Assembly (NCBI GenBank): GCA_021807225.1
Contig: JAKAPI010000018.1
Coordinates: 1-11,273 of the forward strand
DNA length: 11,273 nucleotides
Direction of reading: 5' to 3'
Source of the DNA: an archaeon
GTDB lineage: Archaea; Thermoproteota; Nitrososphaeria; Nitrososphaerales; UBA183
The notes beneath the pieces were generated by a model. It was not told the DNA's origin. It was given only the letters and a program-made list of their open reading frames with translations, and made no database searches. Shown in pieces: positions 1 through 5,882 of the stretch; position 1 is the stretch's first letter, and the number at the start of each line of letters is the position of its first letter. Position numbers and translations under genes: made by a program.

Positions 1-2102
1 AGGGGGGTTGCCCTCTTGGAGTCTCTCCCGCCGTAGTCGGTTATGACGTAGCGTATCCCTTCCCCCGCGTGAAATGACGCTCCTTCGCGGGTCAGCTGGT
101 CGATGGCCGCGTGCTGGATGGTCATCGCGGTGTATTCGTCCGGCGCCTTCGACAGGTTGGTGGTGTAGGCCAGCTGCGATGCGGGGACCTCGTGCCGGCT
201 GAGTGAGTCGGCCCAGCCGAGGAAAATCTCGACGCACTCCGGGACCCTTGCCCTGACCCCGTCCACCGAGTCCGCCCGCGCCATGACCTTCAGCACGTCC
301 ATCTGGCATCGCGCGAAAGCCGGCGGCGTGTCGTGGCGACGCGCCTCTACCCCTCTCACCTTCAGGCTCCCATCCTGATATGCCCCGAAGTACCTGTTGA
401 GCACCGGGATGTTAGGCTCGGCCTTGGACGAAGGGAACGCCACCCATTTGTAGACCCCCTCGAACGACATGGCGAACCCGGTCTTCGATTCGATTTCCGC
501 CTTGAGCTCCAGGTACTCGCTCCTGCCCGCCCCCGCTTTTCTGAGCCACAGGGAGTCCACTATGCCGTGGATCACCTCGAACCCCTGCCCCTCGGCGATC
601 CGGGCTGCGTCGATCAGCGTCTTCCTGTCCCAGGCGCAGACCGCTATGTGGGCGTCGATGCGCCCGAACTTCGCGTTGTTGAAGCCCAGGTAGCCGAACG
701 TGGTGACTCCGAGCCATTTGAGCGCGGCCTGGCGGGCGTTGTACTTCTGGCGGTCTGCCTCGTTCGCCGCGCCGGCCCTGAGCGCCTTGTAGCGGAGCCT
801 CTTCTCCACTATGATCTCGATGGCGAGGGGGACGATTCCCTTCCTCCTCCTGCACACGTTCCAGTCGAGCTCGGGCACCCGGTTGTCGGAGTCGGGGCAG
901 CAGGAGCACTTGACCGTCTCGGCGGAGATGTTCTTCCTGTACATTATGTTCGGGTACAGCGCGGAGAAGTCCAGCTCGCCGACGTCCTCGTACACGCCTG
1001 CGTGTGGCTCGAAGATGAAGCCCCCCCTGTCGGCCATCAGCAGCTCGTTCCTGTCTTTGAAGCGCTCCGCGAGGGTCGGCTTCCAGGGGACGAGGAGCCC
1101 CGTCTTGTAGGCGTGGTAGAACTGGAGGCTGGAGAGGGCCTTCCCTATGCTCGCCCTGCTGGACGCGTGCAGCGGCATCCGGCATATCCTGCTCAGCTCG
1201 AAGAGCCCTTCGAACCCCGCTTCCGAGTAGGCGAAGGATGTGTTGATGTCGATGTGCACCCTCCCCCTGAGCTTCATGGCCGAGGGCTTGTAGTGGACAC
1301 GCCCGTAGCTGAAGTAGGAGGTGCCGCCCTTCGACGGGAGCTTCATGACCGTGCGGTCTCGGTCAAGGACGAGCCGCGACGCCAGTCCGTTGACCTGGGC
1401 CCGCCTGATCAAGTAGGGGAAGAGGAAGGTGTCGCCGTCGTTGGTGAGGACGAAGTCGGGGTCCACGTCTTCTACGGCCCGGACCAGCCCCATCAGCTTG
1501 TCGGCCTCGTCGGTGCCGTCGATGGCTACATTCCCGTCGTCGCTCTCCAGGGTGACCGCCCCGAGCCTGTCGGTGAGCCGCGGCAGCCGCCCTTCCTTCG
1601 CCACCTCCACCTCGAGCTTGAGCTTCCTCAGCCCCGGCACGCCATATTCGTATGCCCAGACGTCGTCCTCGAGGCCCCACCGGAGCCTCCCGTCCTTCTG
1701 CTCCACCTCGCAGAGGGCGAGGGGGAAGATGCCCTTCTCGTAGAGGTAGCTCTGGGCTGGAGGGACGTCGGCGTTGTAGAGCCTGAACGTCCCGAAGGGA
1801 CCGAGCCTTTCCACCCGCCCGGCGACCTGCTGCGCCTTCGTCGCGTCCTTGAGCTTCATCTCCAGCACCTCGGACGCCTCCGAGTCTGTCACCATCTCGC
1901 GCCTTTGGACAGTCCGGGCCCACTCGAAGTCCTCGCGGACCGTGTGCAGGGGGACCGCGAAGTCAGCCTTGTTGTCGGTGCCCACGAACAGCGAGGGGGA
2001 CCATCGGTCGACCAGCCTGACAGCGTCGCCGTTCTCTAGCTTCAGCCAGACGACCATCTCCCCGGGGTCGCCCGGGTACAGGTCAAGTATCCAGCCGCGC
2101 AC
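1..2102 (-). CDS. polB2: PolB2-type family B DNA polymerase, exonuclease-dead (3' end outside window)
   Basis: About 700 codons are open from a GTG at 2102-2100 to the window edge; the C-terminal end is missing. The start is chosen because the protein then opens with MRGWILDLYPGD, the usual PolB N-terminal strand; it overlaps the upstream gene by 20 bases and has GGAG just before it. Polymerase motif A is DFSALYPNIM (Asp378), motif B has Lys462 in RQAALKWLGVTTFGY, and motif C is HGIVDSLW (residues 512-519): the first Asp of YGDTDS is Ile514, while the second, metal-binding Asp is kept as Asp516. The exonuclease motifs are degraded: Exo I reads LEVE (164-166), Exo II has Leu227 where Asp is expected (NDGDTFLF), and Exo III has YSEAG (292-296) without Asp. 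A palm insert carries Cys399, 401, 402 and 417, possibly zinc-binding. These changes fit the archaeal PolB2 group, whose Sulfolobus member (Dpo2) is reported as a damage-induced translesion polymerase. Role here inferred; family placement fairly sure. Confidence 0.9.
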   Translation of the reverse strand, partial: MRGWILDLYPGDPGEMVVWLKLENGDAVRLVDRWSPSLFVGTDNKADFAVPLHTVREDFEWARTVQRREMVTDSEASEVLEMKLKDATKAQQVAGRVERLGPFGTFRLYNADVPPAQSYLYEKGIFPLALCEVEQKDGRLRWGLEDDVWAYEYGVPGLRKLKLEVEVAKEGRLPRLTDRLGAVTLESDDGNVAIDGTDEADKLMGLVRAVEDVDPDFVLTNDGDTFLFPYLIRRAQVNGLASRLVLDRDRTVMKLPSKGGTSYFSYGRVHYKPSAMKLRGRVHIDINTSFAYSEAGFEGLFELSRICRMPLHASSRASIGKALSSLQFYHAYKTGLLVPWKPTLAERFKDRNELLMADRGGFIFEPHAGVYEDVGELDFSALYPNIMYRKNISAETVKCSCCPDSDNRVPELDWNVCRRRKGIVPLAIEIIVEKRLRYKALRAGAANEADRQKYNARQAALKWLGVTTFGYLGFNNAKFGRIDAHIAVCAWDRKTLIDAARIAEGQGFEVIHGIVDSLWLRKAGAGRSEYLELKAEIESKTGFAMSFEGVYKWVAFPSSKAEPNIPVLNRYFGAYQDGSLKVRGVEARRHDTPPAFARCQMDVLKVMARADSVDGVRARVPECVEIFLGWADSLSRHEVPASQLAYTTNLSKAPDEYTAMTIQHAAIDQLTREGASFHAGEGIRYVITDYGGRDSKRATP

Positions 2103-2349
2103 CGCTCTCCGCCTTCAGTTTCTCCACCTCTGACGCCAGCCAGACGATGGTCTTGTGCTGCACGAGGAGGAGGCTCATGAAGACGGCCTCGGCAGGGAAG
2201 GGCGACTCCCTGGCCTGAATCGACGGGAAGTATTCGTAGCACTGCCTGATCATGTCCTTGAAGAGCGCCCTGTCGTCCGCCCTGAGGGCGTCTGCGAAGC
2301 GCTGCCAGCTGTCGAGCTCCTCGATGATCTCGCCGTCGGTGAGCGTCAT
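2083..2349 (-). CDS. small helical protein of the PolB2 operon (88 aa, second paralog)
   Basis: An 88-residue protein starts at the ATG at 2349-2347, which overlaps the previous gene's stop as ATGA; the open frame continues upstream, but that extension is low-complexity shadow sequence of the neighbour. No Pfam family is recognised with certainty. The protein is predicted helical, with Trp15, Phe18, Ala21-Leu22, Phe30, Met33 and Met58 aligning without a gap (offset four) to Trp19, Phe22, Ala25-Leu26, Phe34, Met37 and Met62 of the 89-residue protein just upstream, so the two are paralogs. The C-terminal helix (about 55-82) is amphipathic, ending in a charged EVEKLKAE segment. Its 3' end overlaps the polB2 start by 20 bases, which suggests translational coupling. 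An accessory subunit of the polymerase is the natural guess, but no catalytic motif is visible. Confidence 0.82.
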   Translation of the reverse strand: MTLTDGEIIEELDSWQRFADALRADDRALFKDMIRQCYEYFPSIQARESPFPAEAVFMSLLLVQHKTIVWLASEVEKLKAESGARLDT

Positions 2350-2615
2350 CCTTTGGCCTCCCTGCGTCCCATGGCGGAAGCCGCGCCCGCGCACCGCGCG
2401 AGGGTCCTGTAGTGGTGGAAGATTATCGCCATGGTCATGCCCTCGAACTTCGACGCCCTCAGCGCGGCGGAAGAGGCCGAGGTGTAGAGCCTGGCCGAGC
2501 TCAACATCTCGTCGAAGTCGGCCTTGGCTTCCTTCGGCAGGGCCTTCCTGAACGACCTCCACTCGGCTGTCTCCTGTGCTTCGGCTATCCTGAACGACGG
2601 GACCGTGCGGCCCAT
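2346..2615 (-). CDS. small helical protein of the PolB2 operon (89 aa, first paralog)
   Basis: The 89-residue protein begins MGRTVPSFRIAEAQE at the ATG at 2615-2613. This start is fixed by its overlap with the upstream stop (TGATG) and by the GRTVPSFRI opening, which I recall from short genes next to archaeal polB2; that recall cannot be checked here. The core (residues 15-72) is helical with conserved-looking Trp19, Phe22, Phe34, Met37, Tyr44 and Met62. It is homologous to the 88-residue product downstream. There is no signal peptide, metal site or nucleotide-binding motif. In gene order it lies between the RadA-like ATPase and the polymerase, so a bridging or loading role in a damage-tolerance complex is plausible but only inferred. 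Confidence 0.83.
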   Translation of the reverse strand: MGRTVPSFRIAEAQETAEWRSFRKALPKEAKADFDEMLSSARLYTSASSAALRASKFEGMTMAIIFHHYRTLARCAGAASAMGRREAKG

Positions 2616-3547
2616 CAGCGCGGAGCCTCCGTCCTCGCCGCTCTCAGCAGCTGGCTCAGCCTGAAGGTGGCGGCGCCCGGGGCCCTGTTCCTGTGCTTGA
2701 CCAGCTCGGCCCTGACGGCGTCCCCGTCTGGGGAAAGATGGACCGTGGCGTCGGACCACGAAGTTACGATGTCGTCGTACCTGTTGGGCGAGGCCAGGGT
2801 GGCGAGAACCAAGGCGCGCCGCTTCGCCTTGGCTACTCCTTCCTCCACGGCGCCGAGGACCCGCCGCGCTTCCCTCTCGTCCAGCTCTGGCTCGTTGAAC
2901 GTCCCCAGCGCGTCGGAGATGACCACGAGCCTCGTCCCGTAGTCGTCGATGGCCCGGGCCAGGTGTTCGGAGACGAGGGCTGCGAGCTGATAGAAGGTGA
3001 AGACACGACACGAGGCTACGCGCCTCATGGCTGCCGCGGGCCTGAGACCCTTCTGTCTGGCGAACGACGAGAAGAGGTATGGGTCGGATCGGTTGCCGCC
3101 GTCTATGAAGAGGACCGTGGAGTCGAGCCCTCCGGCCTCGACCGGAAGCTGGGCCCTGAGCGCTGCCAGCTCCGCCACCGCGGACGACGGACCTCCGCTG
3201 AGGACGACCAGACGTCCTTCTGACAGGGGCCTCAGGAGCGAATCGAGTTTGGAGAAGCCGAGGGAGAAGTGCGGGATCGAAGAAGCCGGCCGGAAGAGCG
3301 GCTCGGCCATCTTGGCGGAAAGGTCGGGGTTCACGAAGACGTCTGACCACTCCTCAGGCACCGGAGCGAGCCTGCACTCGACCCCTCCCGCGAGGGGCCG
3401 GCCGCAGCCCTTGCAGAGGCCTTCGAACGAGCCCAGAGGCCCGAGGGCGCGCCTGACTTGGGCTACGCAGTCGCAGCCAGAGCAATAGTACACGAACCGT
3501 TCCTTGCCCCCCGTCACCTGCTCGTAGAGATAATGGGGCTTGGACAT
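2615..3547 (-). CDS. RadA/RecA-fold paralog with zinc cluster and degenerate Walker A
   Basis: This 310-residue protein starts at ATG 3547-3545 and is the first gene of the PolB2 operon. Residues 20-58 hold C22-x2-C25-x-C27 and C45-x2-C48 plus C58, a probable zinc-binding head like that of RadA/Sms-type proteins. From residue 94 the RecA core is recognisable: FSLGFSKLDSLL matches the start of RadA cores, followed by LVVLSGGPSSAVAE (113-126) where the P-loop should be. The GKT/S of Walker A is absent (Ala123-Val124), so ATP binding is probably lost or altered. A Walker B-like strand RLVVISDAL has Asp212, and LVLATLASPNRYDD corresponds to the RadA sensor/loop region, ending in a C-terminal KHRNR segment. 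By analogy with bacterial ImuA, a RecA-like partner of a mutagenic polymerase, it may recruit or regulate PolB2. Fold call good; function inferred. Confidence 0.83.
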   Translation of the reverse strand: MSKPHYLYEQVTGGKERFVYYCSGCDCVAQVRRALGPLGSFEGLCKGCGRPLAGGVECRLAPVPEEWSDVFVNPDLSAKMAEPLFRPASSIPHFSLGFSKLDSLLRPLSEGRLVVLSGGPSSAVAELAALRAQLPVEAGGLDSTVLFIDGGNRSDPYLFSSFARQKGLRPAAAMRRVASCRVFTFYQLAALVSEHLARAIDDYGTRLVVISDALGTFNEPELDEREARRVLGAVEEGVAKAKRRALVLATLASPNRYDDIVTSWSDATVHLSPDGDAVRAELVKHRNRAPGAATFRLSQLLRAARTEAPR

Positions 3548-3570
3548 CTAGGGGGGCCGGAGTTTCCGCG

Positions 3571-3580
3571 GAGATATAAT
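3571..3580 (-). promoter_or_regulatory. TATA box of the PolB2/RadA-like operon
   Basis: On the minus strand the bases read ATTATATCTC. The centre is about 28 bases upstream of the ATG at 3547, the archaeal spacing to a transcription start at or next to the start codon, so the mRNA is probably leaderless. The operon has no other promoter-like element before polB2. Confidence 0.7.
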
Positions 3581-3647
3581 CCGGGAACCGAAAGCGAAGG
3601 CCCGGTCAGAGAGAGGCTGGCGAAAGTGATGAGAGCCAGTTCAATGT

Positions 3648-3653
3648 TATAAA
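3648..3653 (+). promoter_or_regulatory. TATA box of tRNA-Leu
   Basis: TATAAA, centred about 29 bases before the first tRNA base at 3680. It lies in the 130-base divergent region between the PolB2 operon and the tRNA gene. Confidence 0.65.
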
Positions 3654-3679
3654 GCGAACGTTGGGCTCGGCGGGACAAC

Positions 3680-3767
3680 GCGGGGGTCGCCCAGCCTGGT
3701 CAACGGCGTGAGGCTCAGGACCTCATCCCTTAGGGGTTCGAGGGTTCAAATCCCTCCCCCCGCACCA
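3680..3767 (+). tRNA. tRNA-Leu (anticodon CAG), CCA encoded
   Basis: A class II tRNA with a long variable arm. The acceptor GCGGGGG (3680-3686) pairs with CCCCCGC (3757-3763). The D stem is GCC/GGC (3689-3691 with 3705-3707). The anticodon stem TGAGG/CCTCA encloses the loop CTCAGGA with anticodon CAG at 3716-3718. A variable arm with a CCC/GGG stem follows at 3726-3739. The T arm is GAGGG-TTCAAAT-CCCTC (3740-3756). The discriminator is A3764 and CCA is encoded at 3765-3767. No intron is present. The gene has its own TATA box. Confidence 0.95.
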
Positions 3768-3826
3768 ATGATATGCAACCGGTTAGATGACCGACTGCTG
3801 CCTGCAGCCGCCGTGTCTTCGGCCGA

Positions 3827-4267
3827 TCAGGCCGGTCTGGGCGGCGTGGGTCGGGGCGCCGGCGCGGGCGGCGTCGAAGGAGCGGGCGTCGCGACCGGTG
3901 CTGCTGGCGCGGGTGGCGGCGCGGGCTTGAGGATGGGTTTCCCCGTGATCGTTGACAGCGCGTCCCTTCCCCGGTCAGTCAGCTGATACCTCGCGGGGTT
4001 CCCGAAGTAGTCCACCATGAACTCCACGAAGCTCAGTGCTGTGAGCTGTCTGACAACCCAGAGCGTCGTCCACTCGGCGCTGTCTTTGATGGCGTCGTCC
4101 AGCTCGGCGTTGCTCATCCCCTCCTTGCTCTTCGCCAGGGCCGACATGGCGTCCATGAGGTGAGGCGACACGGCCACCTTCCTCAGGACAGACCTCTGAC
4201 CTCTGGCGTCGACGGGCCAAACCCAGATGCCCTTGGGCATGCGGGGGGCCGACTGGCGTCGACTCAT
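3827..4267 (-). CDS. winged-helix DNA-binding protein with Pro/Ala-rich tail
   Basis: A 146-residue protein from the ATG at 4267-4265. The frame is open for another 43 codons upstream, but the TATA-like CTTTAA 30 bases before this ATG supports the shorter, leaderless form. Residues 37-108 look like a winged-helix domain: a helix around MDAMSALAKS, SNAELDDAI as the second helix, LWVVRQLTALSFVE as the recognition helix, and RYQLTDRGRDAL as the wing and last helix, typical of MarR/PadR-like or archaeal wHTH proteins. Residues 111-146 are almost only Pro and Ala, a flexible tail without charge. The N-terminal 30 residues are basic (RRQ, PKGIWVW). It is probably a transcription or chromatin-associated DNA-binding protein; its target is unknown. 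Confidence 0.72.
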   Translation of the reverse strand: MSRRQSAPRMPKGIWVWPVDARGQRSVLRKVAVSPHLMDAMSALAKSKEGMSNAELDDAIKDSAEWTTLWVVRQLTALSFVEFMVDYFGNPARYQLTDRGRDALSTITGKPILKPAPPPAPAAPVATPAPSTPPAPAPRPTPPRPA

Positions 4268-4293
4268 AAATCCTGCGCGGGGTGATTTAATCG

Positions 4294-4299
4294 CTTTAA
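4294..4299 (-). promoter_or_regulatory. TATA-like box of the winged-helix gene
   Basis: TTAAAG on the minus strand, centred about 30 bases before the ATG at 4267. It sits in the 99-base AT-richer divergent region (4268-4366) shared with the coiled-coil gene. Confidence 0.55.
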
Positions 4300-4333
4300 C
4301 GTGGTTATCAATTGTTTTTAGTTTTCTTGGAGA

Positions 4334-4340
4334 AGTAAAC
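4334..4340 (+). promoter_or_regulatory. possible weak TATA-like element of the coiled-coil gene
   Basis: AGTAAAC lies about 30 bases before the ATG at 4367, which matches the spacing of the clearer promoters in this window. The T-rich stretch at 4314-4325 is an alternative. The match to the TATA consensus is weak. Confidence 0.3.
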
Positions 4341-4366
4341 GCCCTGCCGCTGAAACGTCGGAAACC

Positions 4367-4633
4367 ATGGAAGTGGTAACCGAATACGCTGACCAAAGGA
4401 CAGAGCTCGAGGAGAAGATCAGGTCGCTCGAGGCCGAAAAAGCCTCGCTCCTTGCTGACGTCGCCTCCCTAAAGGAGAAGATAGCCACCTTCGAGCTGGA
4501 GAAGTCTGCCAACGCCCTCGAAAGCGAAGTGCAGGCCCTCCGGACGGAGAAGGCTGTCCTGGAAGAGAAGGCCGCTTCGTATGAAGCCGAAGCCGGCTAC
4601 GCCCTTCCGCCCGTCGTAAGCGAAGGAGTATAG
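4367..4633 (+). CDS. small coiled-coil protein (88 aa)
   Basis: From ATG 4367 the frame encodes 88 residues; the only in-frame codons upstream run back to a stop with no other start. Residues 10-78 are one long heptad-repeat coiled coil rich in Glu, Lys, Leu and Ala (for example LEEKIRSLEAEKASLLADV). There is no Cys, no membrane segment and no signal peptide. The last ten residues are non-helical. It converges with the zinc-ribbon gene, one base between the two stops. I do not recognise a family; such proteins can be oligomerisation or adaptor factors. Coiled coils resemble many unrelated proteins, so function stays open. Confidence 0.68.
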   Translation: MEVVTEYADQRTELEEKIRSLEAEKASLLADVASLKEKIATFELEKSANALESEVQALRTEKAVLEEKAASYEAEAGYALPPVVSEGV

Positions 4634-4634
4634 G

Positions 4635-5060
4635 CTAGCGCAGCCTGGAAGCCTTCTGCTCGAGTTCGCCCTTTTCTTTTCTGAGATAAGCGACGAACTC
4701 CTCTAGGTCGGCCAACTTCGCCTGCAGGCGCTTCATGTCGTTCTCCTTGGCCGCCCTGACCATCGAGCCTTCCATCTCCCTCTGCTGCTGGGCCATCCCC
4801 TGGACCTTGGTACTCAGATCCTCGTTCCCCTTCTTGACCGACGCGAGCTCGTCCTGAATGGACTTCAGCTGCTCCTCGGCGACGATCAGATACCTTTGCT
4901 TGCTGATCACCGTCGGGAACTTGGTCCCGCACTTCCCGCACGTGTACATCCCCACGCGCCTTTCGGTCATCCCCCGCTCTCCCTTGGCGGGCTCGACGAT
5001 GACGTTGAAGGACCTCGTAGGGATCGCTTCCTTATTCCCGCATTTCGGGCAGTTTGGCAA
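4635..5060 (-). CDS. zinc-ribbon plus coiled-coil protein
   Basis: A 141-residue protein starting at a TTG (5060-5058). A TATA-like CTTTAA centred 29-30 bases upstream fits a leaderless message, and the first zinc knuckle begins at residue 4, so little can be missing. C4-x2-C7 and C41-x2-C44 form a two-knuckle zinc ribbon, MPNCPKCGN and YTCGKCGTKF, like those of transcription factor S or archaeal zinc-ribbon proteins. Residues 58-138 form a Gln/Glu/Lys-rich coiled coil ending LEQKASRLR. The combination suggests a nucleic-acid or protein-binding adaptor. No exact family is recognised. Confidence 0.78.
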   Translation of the reverse strand: MPNCPKCGNKEAIPTRSFNVIVEPAKGERGMTERRVGMYTCGKCGTKFPTVISKQRYLIVAEEQLKSIQDELASVKKGNEDLSTKVQGMAQQQREMEGSMVRAAKENDMKRLQAKLADLEEFVAYLRKEKGELEQKASRLR

Positions 5061-5086
5061 TCGCCCCTGCGTAGCATGAGAACGTG

Positions 5087-5092
5087 TTAAAG
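5087..5092 (-). promoter_or_regulatory. TATA-like box of the zinc-ribbon gene
   Basis: CTTTAA on the minus strand, centred 29-30 bases upstream of the TTG start at 5060. Confidence 0.55.
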
Positions 5093-5135
5093 CTTTACGT
5101 GAATCGCGTTGAGGACACGGCCTCCGGGCCGCGCC

Positions 5136-5420
5136 CTACTGTTCTCTTATCGACTCGAGTTCTGACACCGCAGACCAGAGCGTCACCCTCGCGAACGAGG
5201 GCATGTTTGGGTCCTGGCCTACTTCGTCCAGTAGGCTGATGGCGTTGGCCGCCCTTACTGCCACGCTCTGCTTGACGTCCTGGAGCATCAGCACCGAGTC
5301 TTTGACAATCTTCCTGATGTTGCGCGGGGTGATGTTGGAGTCGGATATCTGCTGGAGGCCCACCACGGCCTTGGCGAGCTTCGCCTCGTTCTCCTGCTGC
5401 TTCTTCAGTTTGGCGCTCAA
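5136..5420 (-). CDS. UPF0147 family protein
   Basis: The conserved part runs from KLKKQQENEAKLAKAVVGL to the end, ELESIREQ, and matches the small all-helical UPF0147 family of archaea (about 90-95 residues). The ASNITPRNIRKI-type centre is present here as SDSNITPRNIRKIVK, with SVAVRAANAISLLDEV and the closing TLWSAVSELESI also typical. The frame stays open far upstream, but that part runs into the divergent neighbour and is not family-like. I chose the TTG at 5420-5418, giving 94 residues (MSAKLKKQQE). The family's biochemical role is not known. It diverges from the autoantigen-p27 type gene; the 97 bases between the two starts hold both promoters. Confidence 0.8.
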   Translation of the reverse strand: MSAKLKKQQENEAKLAKAVVGLQQISDSNITPRNIRKIVKDSVLMLQDVKQSVAVRAANAISLLDEVGQDPNMPSFARVTLWSAVSELESIREQ

Positions 5421-5460
5421 CGAAAGAACACTGATTCGGGCGTGCTTCGATGCAGAGGGA

Positions 5461-5466
5461 TTAAGT
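5461..5466 (-). promoter_or_regulatory. possible TATA-like element for UPF0147
   Basis: ACTTAA on the minus strand, centred about 43 bases before the TTG at 5420. This would give a leader of roughly 15 bases, unlike the leaderless neighbours, so either this box or the chosen start may be wrong. Confidence 0.3.
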
Positions 5467-5486
5467 GCTTTTCGAATGCGGCCGTC

Positions 5487-5494
5487 TTTAATAT
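5487..5494 (+). promoter_or_regulatory. TATA box of the autoantigen-p27 family gene
   Basis: TTTAATAT, centred about 27 bases before the TTG at 5518, which favours that TTG over the ATG at 5539 as the start. Confidence 0.55.
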
Positions 5495-5517
5495 CAGTCG
5501 GGCGGCGGGAAGACGCG

Positions 5518-5850
5518 TTGAGCGGCGCCAGGGACAGGATGAAGCTCGCAGCCGAGTTGGTGAGCAAGGGCGCCACGCTGCTGGCCGACCCGTGCCCCCA
5601 GGACGGAGGCGTGCAGGTCAGATACCGCGGCAAGGCCTACTGTACGGTCCATGACAACCTCTCGGGACTGACCAAGGCGGCCGCCGTCACCTATGAGGGC
5701 GTCGCCGCGCAGATGAGGGAAGTGGTCCTTGCGAGGCTGAACGATGCCGCAGCTGCACTGGGGACGGAGAAGGACCTCGCCAAACAGGAACAGCTCGTCA
5801 CGCTCGCTGCGAAGTACCTCGAGCTGCTCCAGAAGCTTCCTCAGAAGTAG
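5518..5850 (+). CDS. autoantigen p27 (SSSCA1/ZNRD2-like) family protein
   Basis: The protein has 110 residues if it starts at TTG 5518, or 103 from the ATG at 5539. The TTG is preferred because of TATA spacing and because family members have a basic helix (here ARDRMKLAAELVSKG) before the zinc motif. The diagnostic stretch GATLLADPCPQDGGVQVRYR followed by GKAYCTVHD aligns with the archaeal/eukaryotic Sjogren-scleroderma autoantigen 1 domain, where four Cys usually bind zinc. Here the ligands would be Cys26, Asp29 (second Cys lost), Cys42 and His45, so the site is altered. A helical, Leu-rich tail (about residues 58-108) follows. The biochemical role of the family in archaea is not established. 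Confidence 0.75.
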   Translation: MSGARDRMKLAAELVSKGATLLADPCPQDGGVQVRYRGKAYCTVHDNLSGLTKAAAVTYEGVAAQMREVVLARLNDAAAALGTEKDLAKQEQLVTLAAKYLELLQKLPQK

Positions 5851-5853
5851 GCC

Positions 5854-5859
5854 TTAAAT
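5854..5859 (+). promoter_or_regulatory. TATA-like box of the peroxiredoxin gene
   Basis: TTAAAT, four bases after the preceding stop codon and centred about 27 bases upstream of the GTG at 5883. Confidence 0.55.
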
Positions 5860-5882
5860 CAGAACCTCGGTACTTCCTCGTC

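Noticed and set aside
412..1185. Minus-strand frame of 257 codons within polB2
   Set aside because: It is a different frame inside the polymerase gene, with Arg/Gly-rich sequence and no motifs.
333..2039. Long plus-strand open frame (568 codons)
   Set aside because: It is antisense to polB2. Its translation is rich in Pro, Gly, Arg and Val with no recognisable domain, while the minus strand has clear polymerase motifs. High GC makes long antisense frames common.
2346..3350. Minus-strand 334-codon frame as one protein
   Set aside because: Only its last 89 codons are the real small gene; the earlier part is an Arg-rich shadow of the RadA-like gene, and the TGATG overlap fixes the internal start.
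3622..3627. ACTTTC (minus strand) resembling the ANTTTC damage-response hexamer of Sulfolobus
   Set aside because: It lies about 46 bases upstream of the operon's TATA box instead of directly next to it, and a six-base match is expected by chance. No regulatory claim is made.
3768..3826. Possible terminator after tRNA-Leu
   Set aside because: No T-run or convincing hairpin was seen in this short gap.
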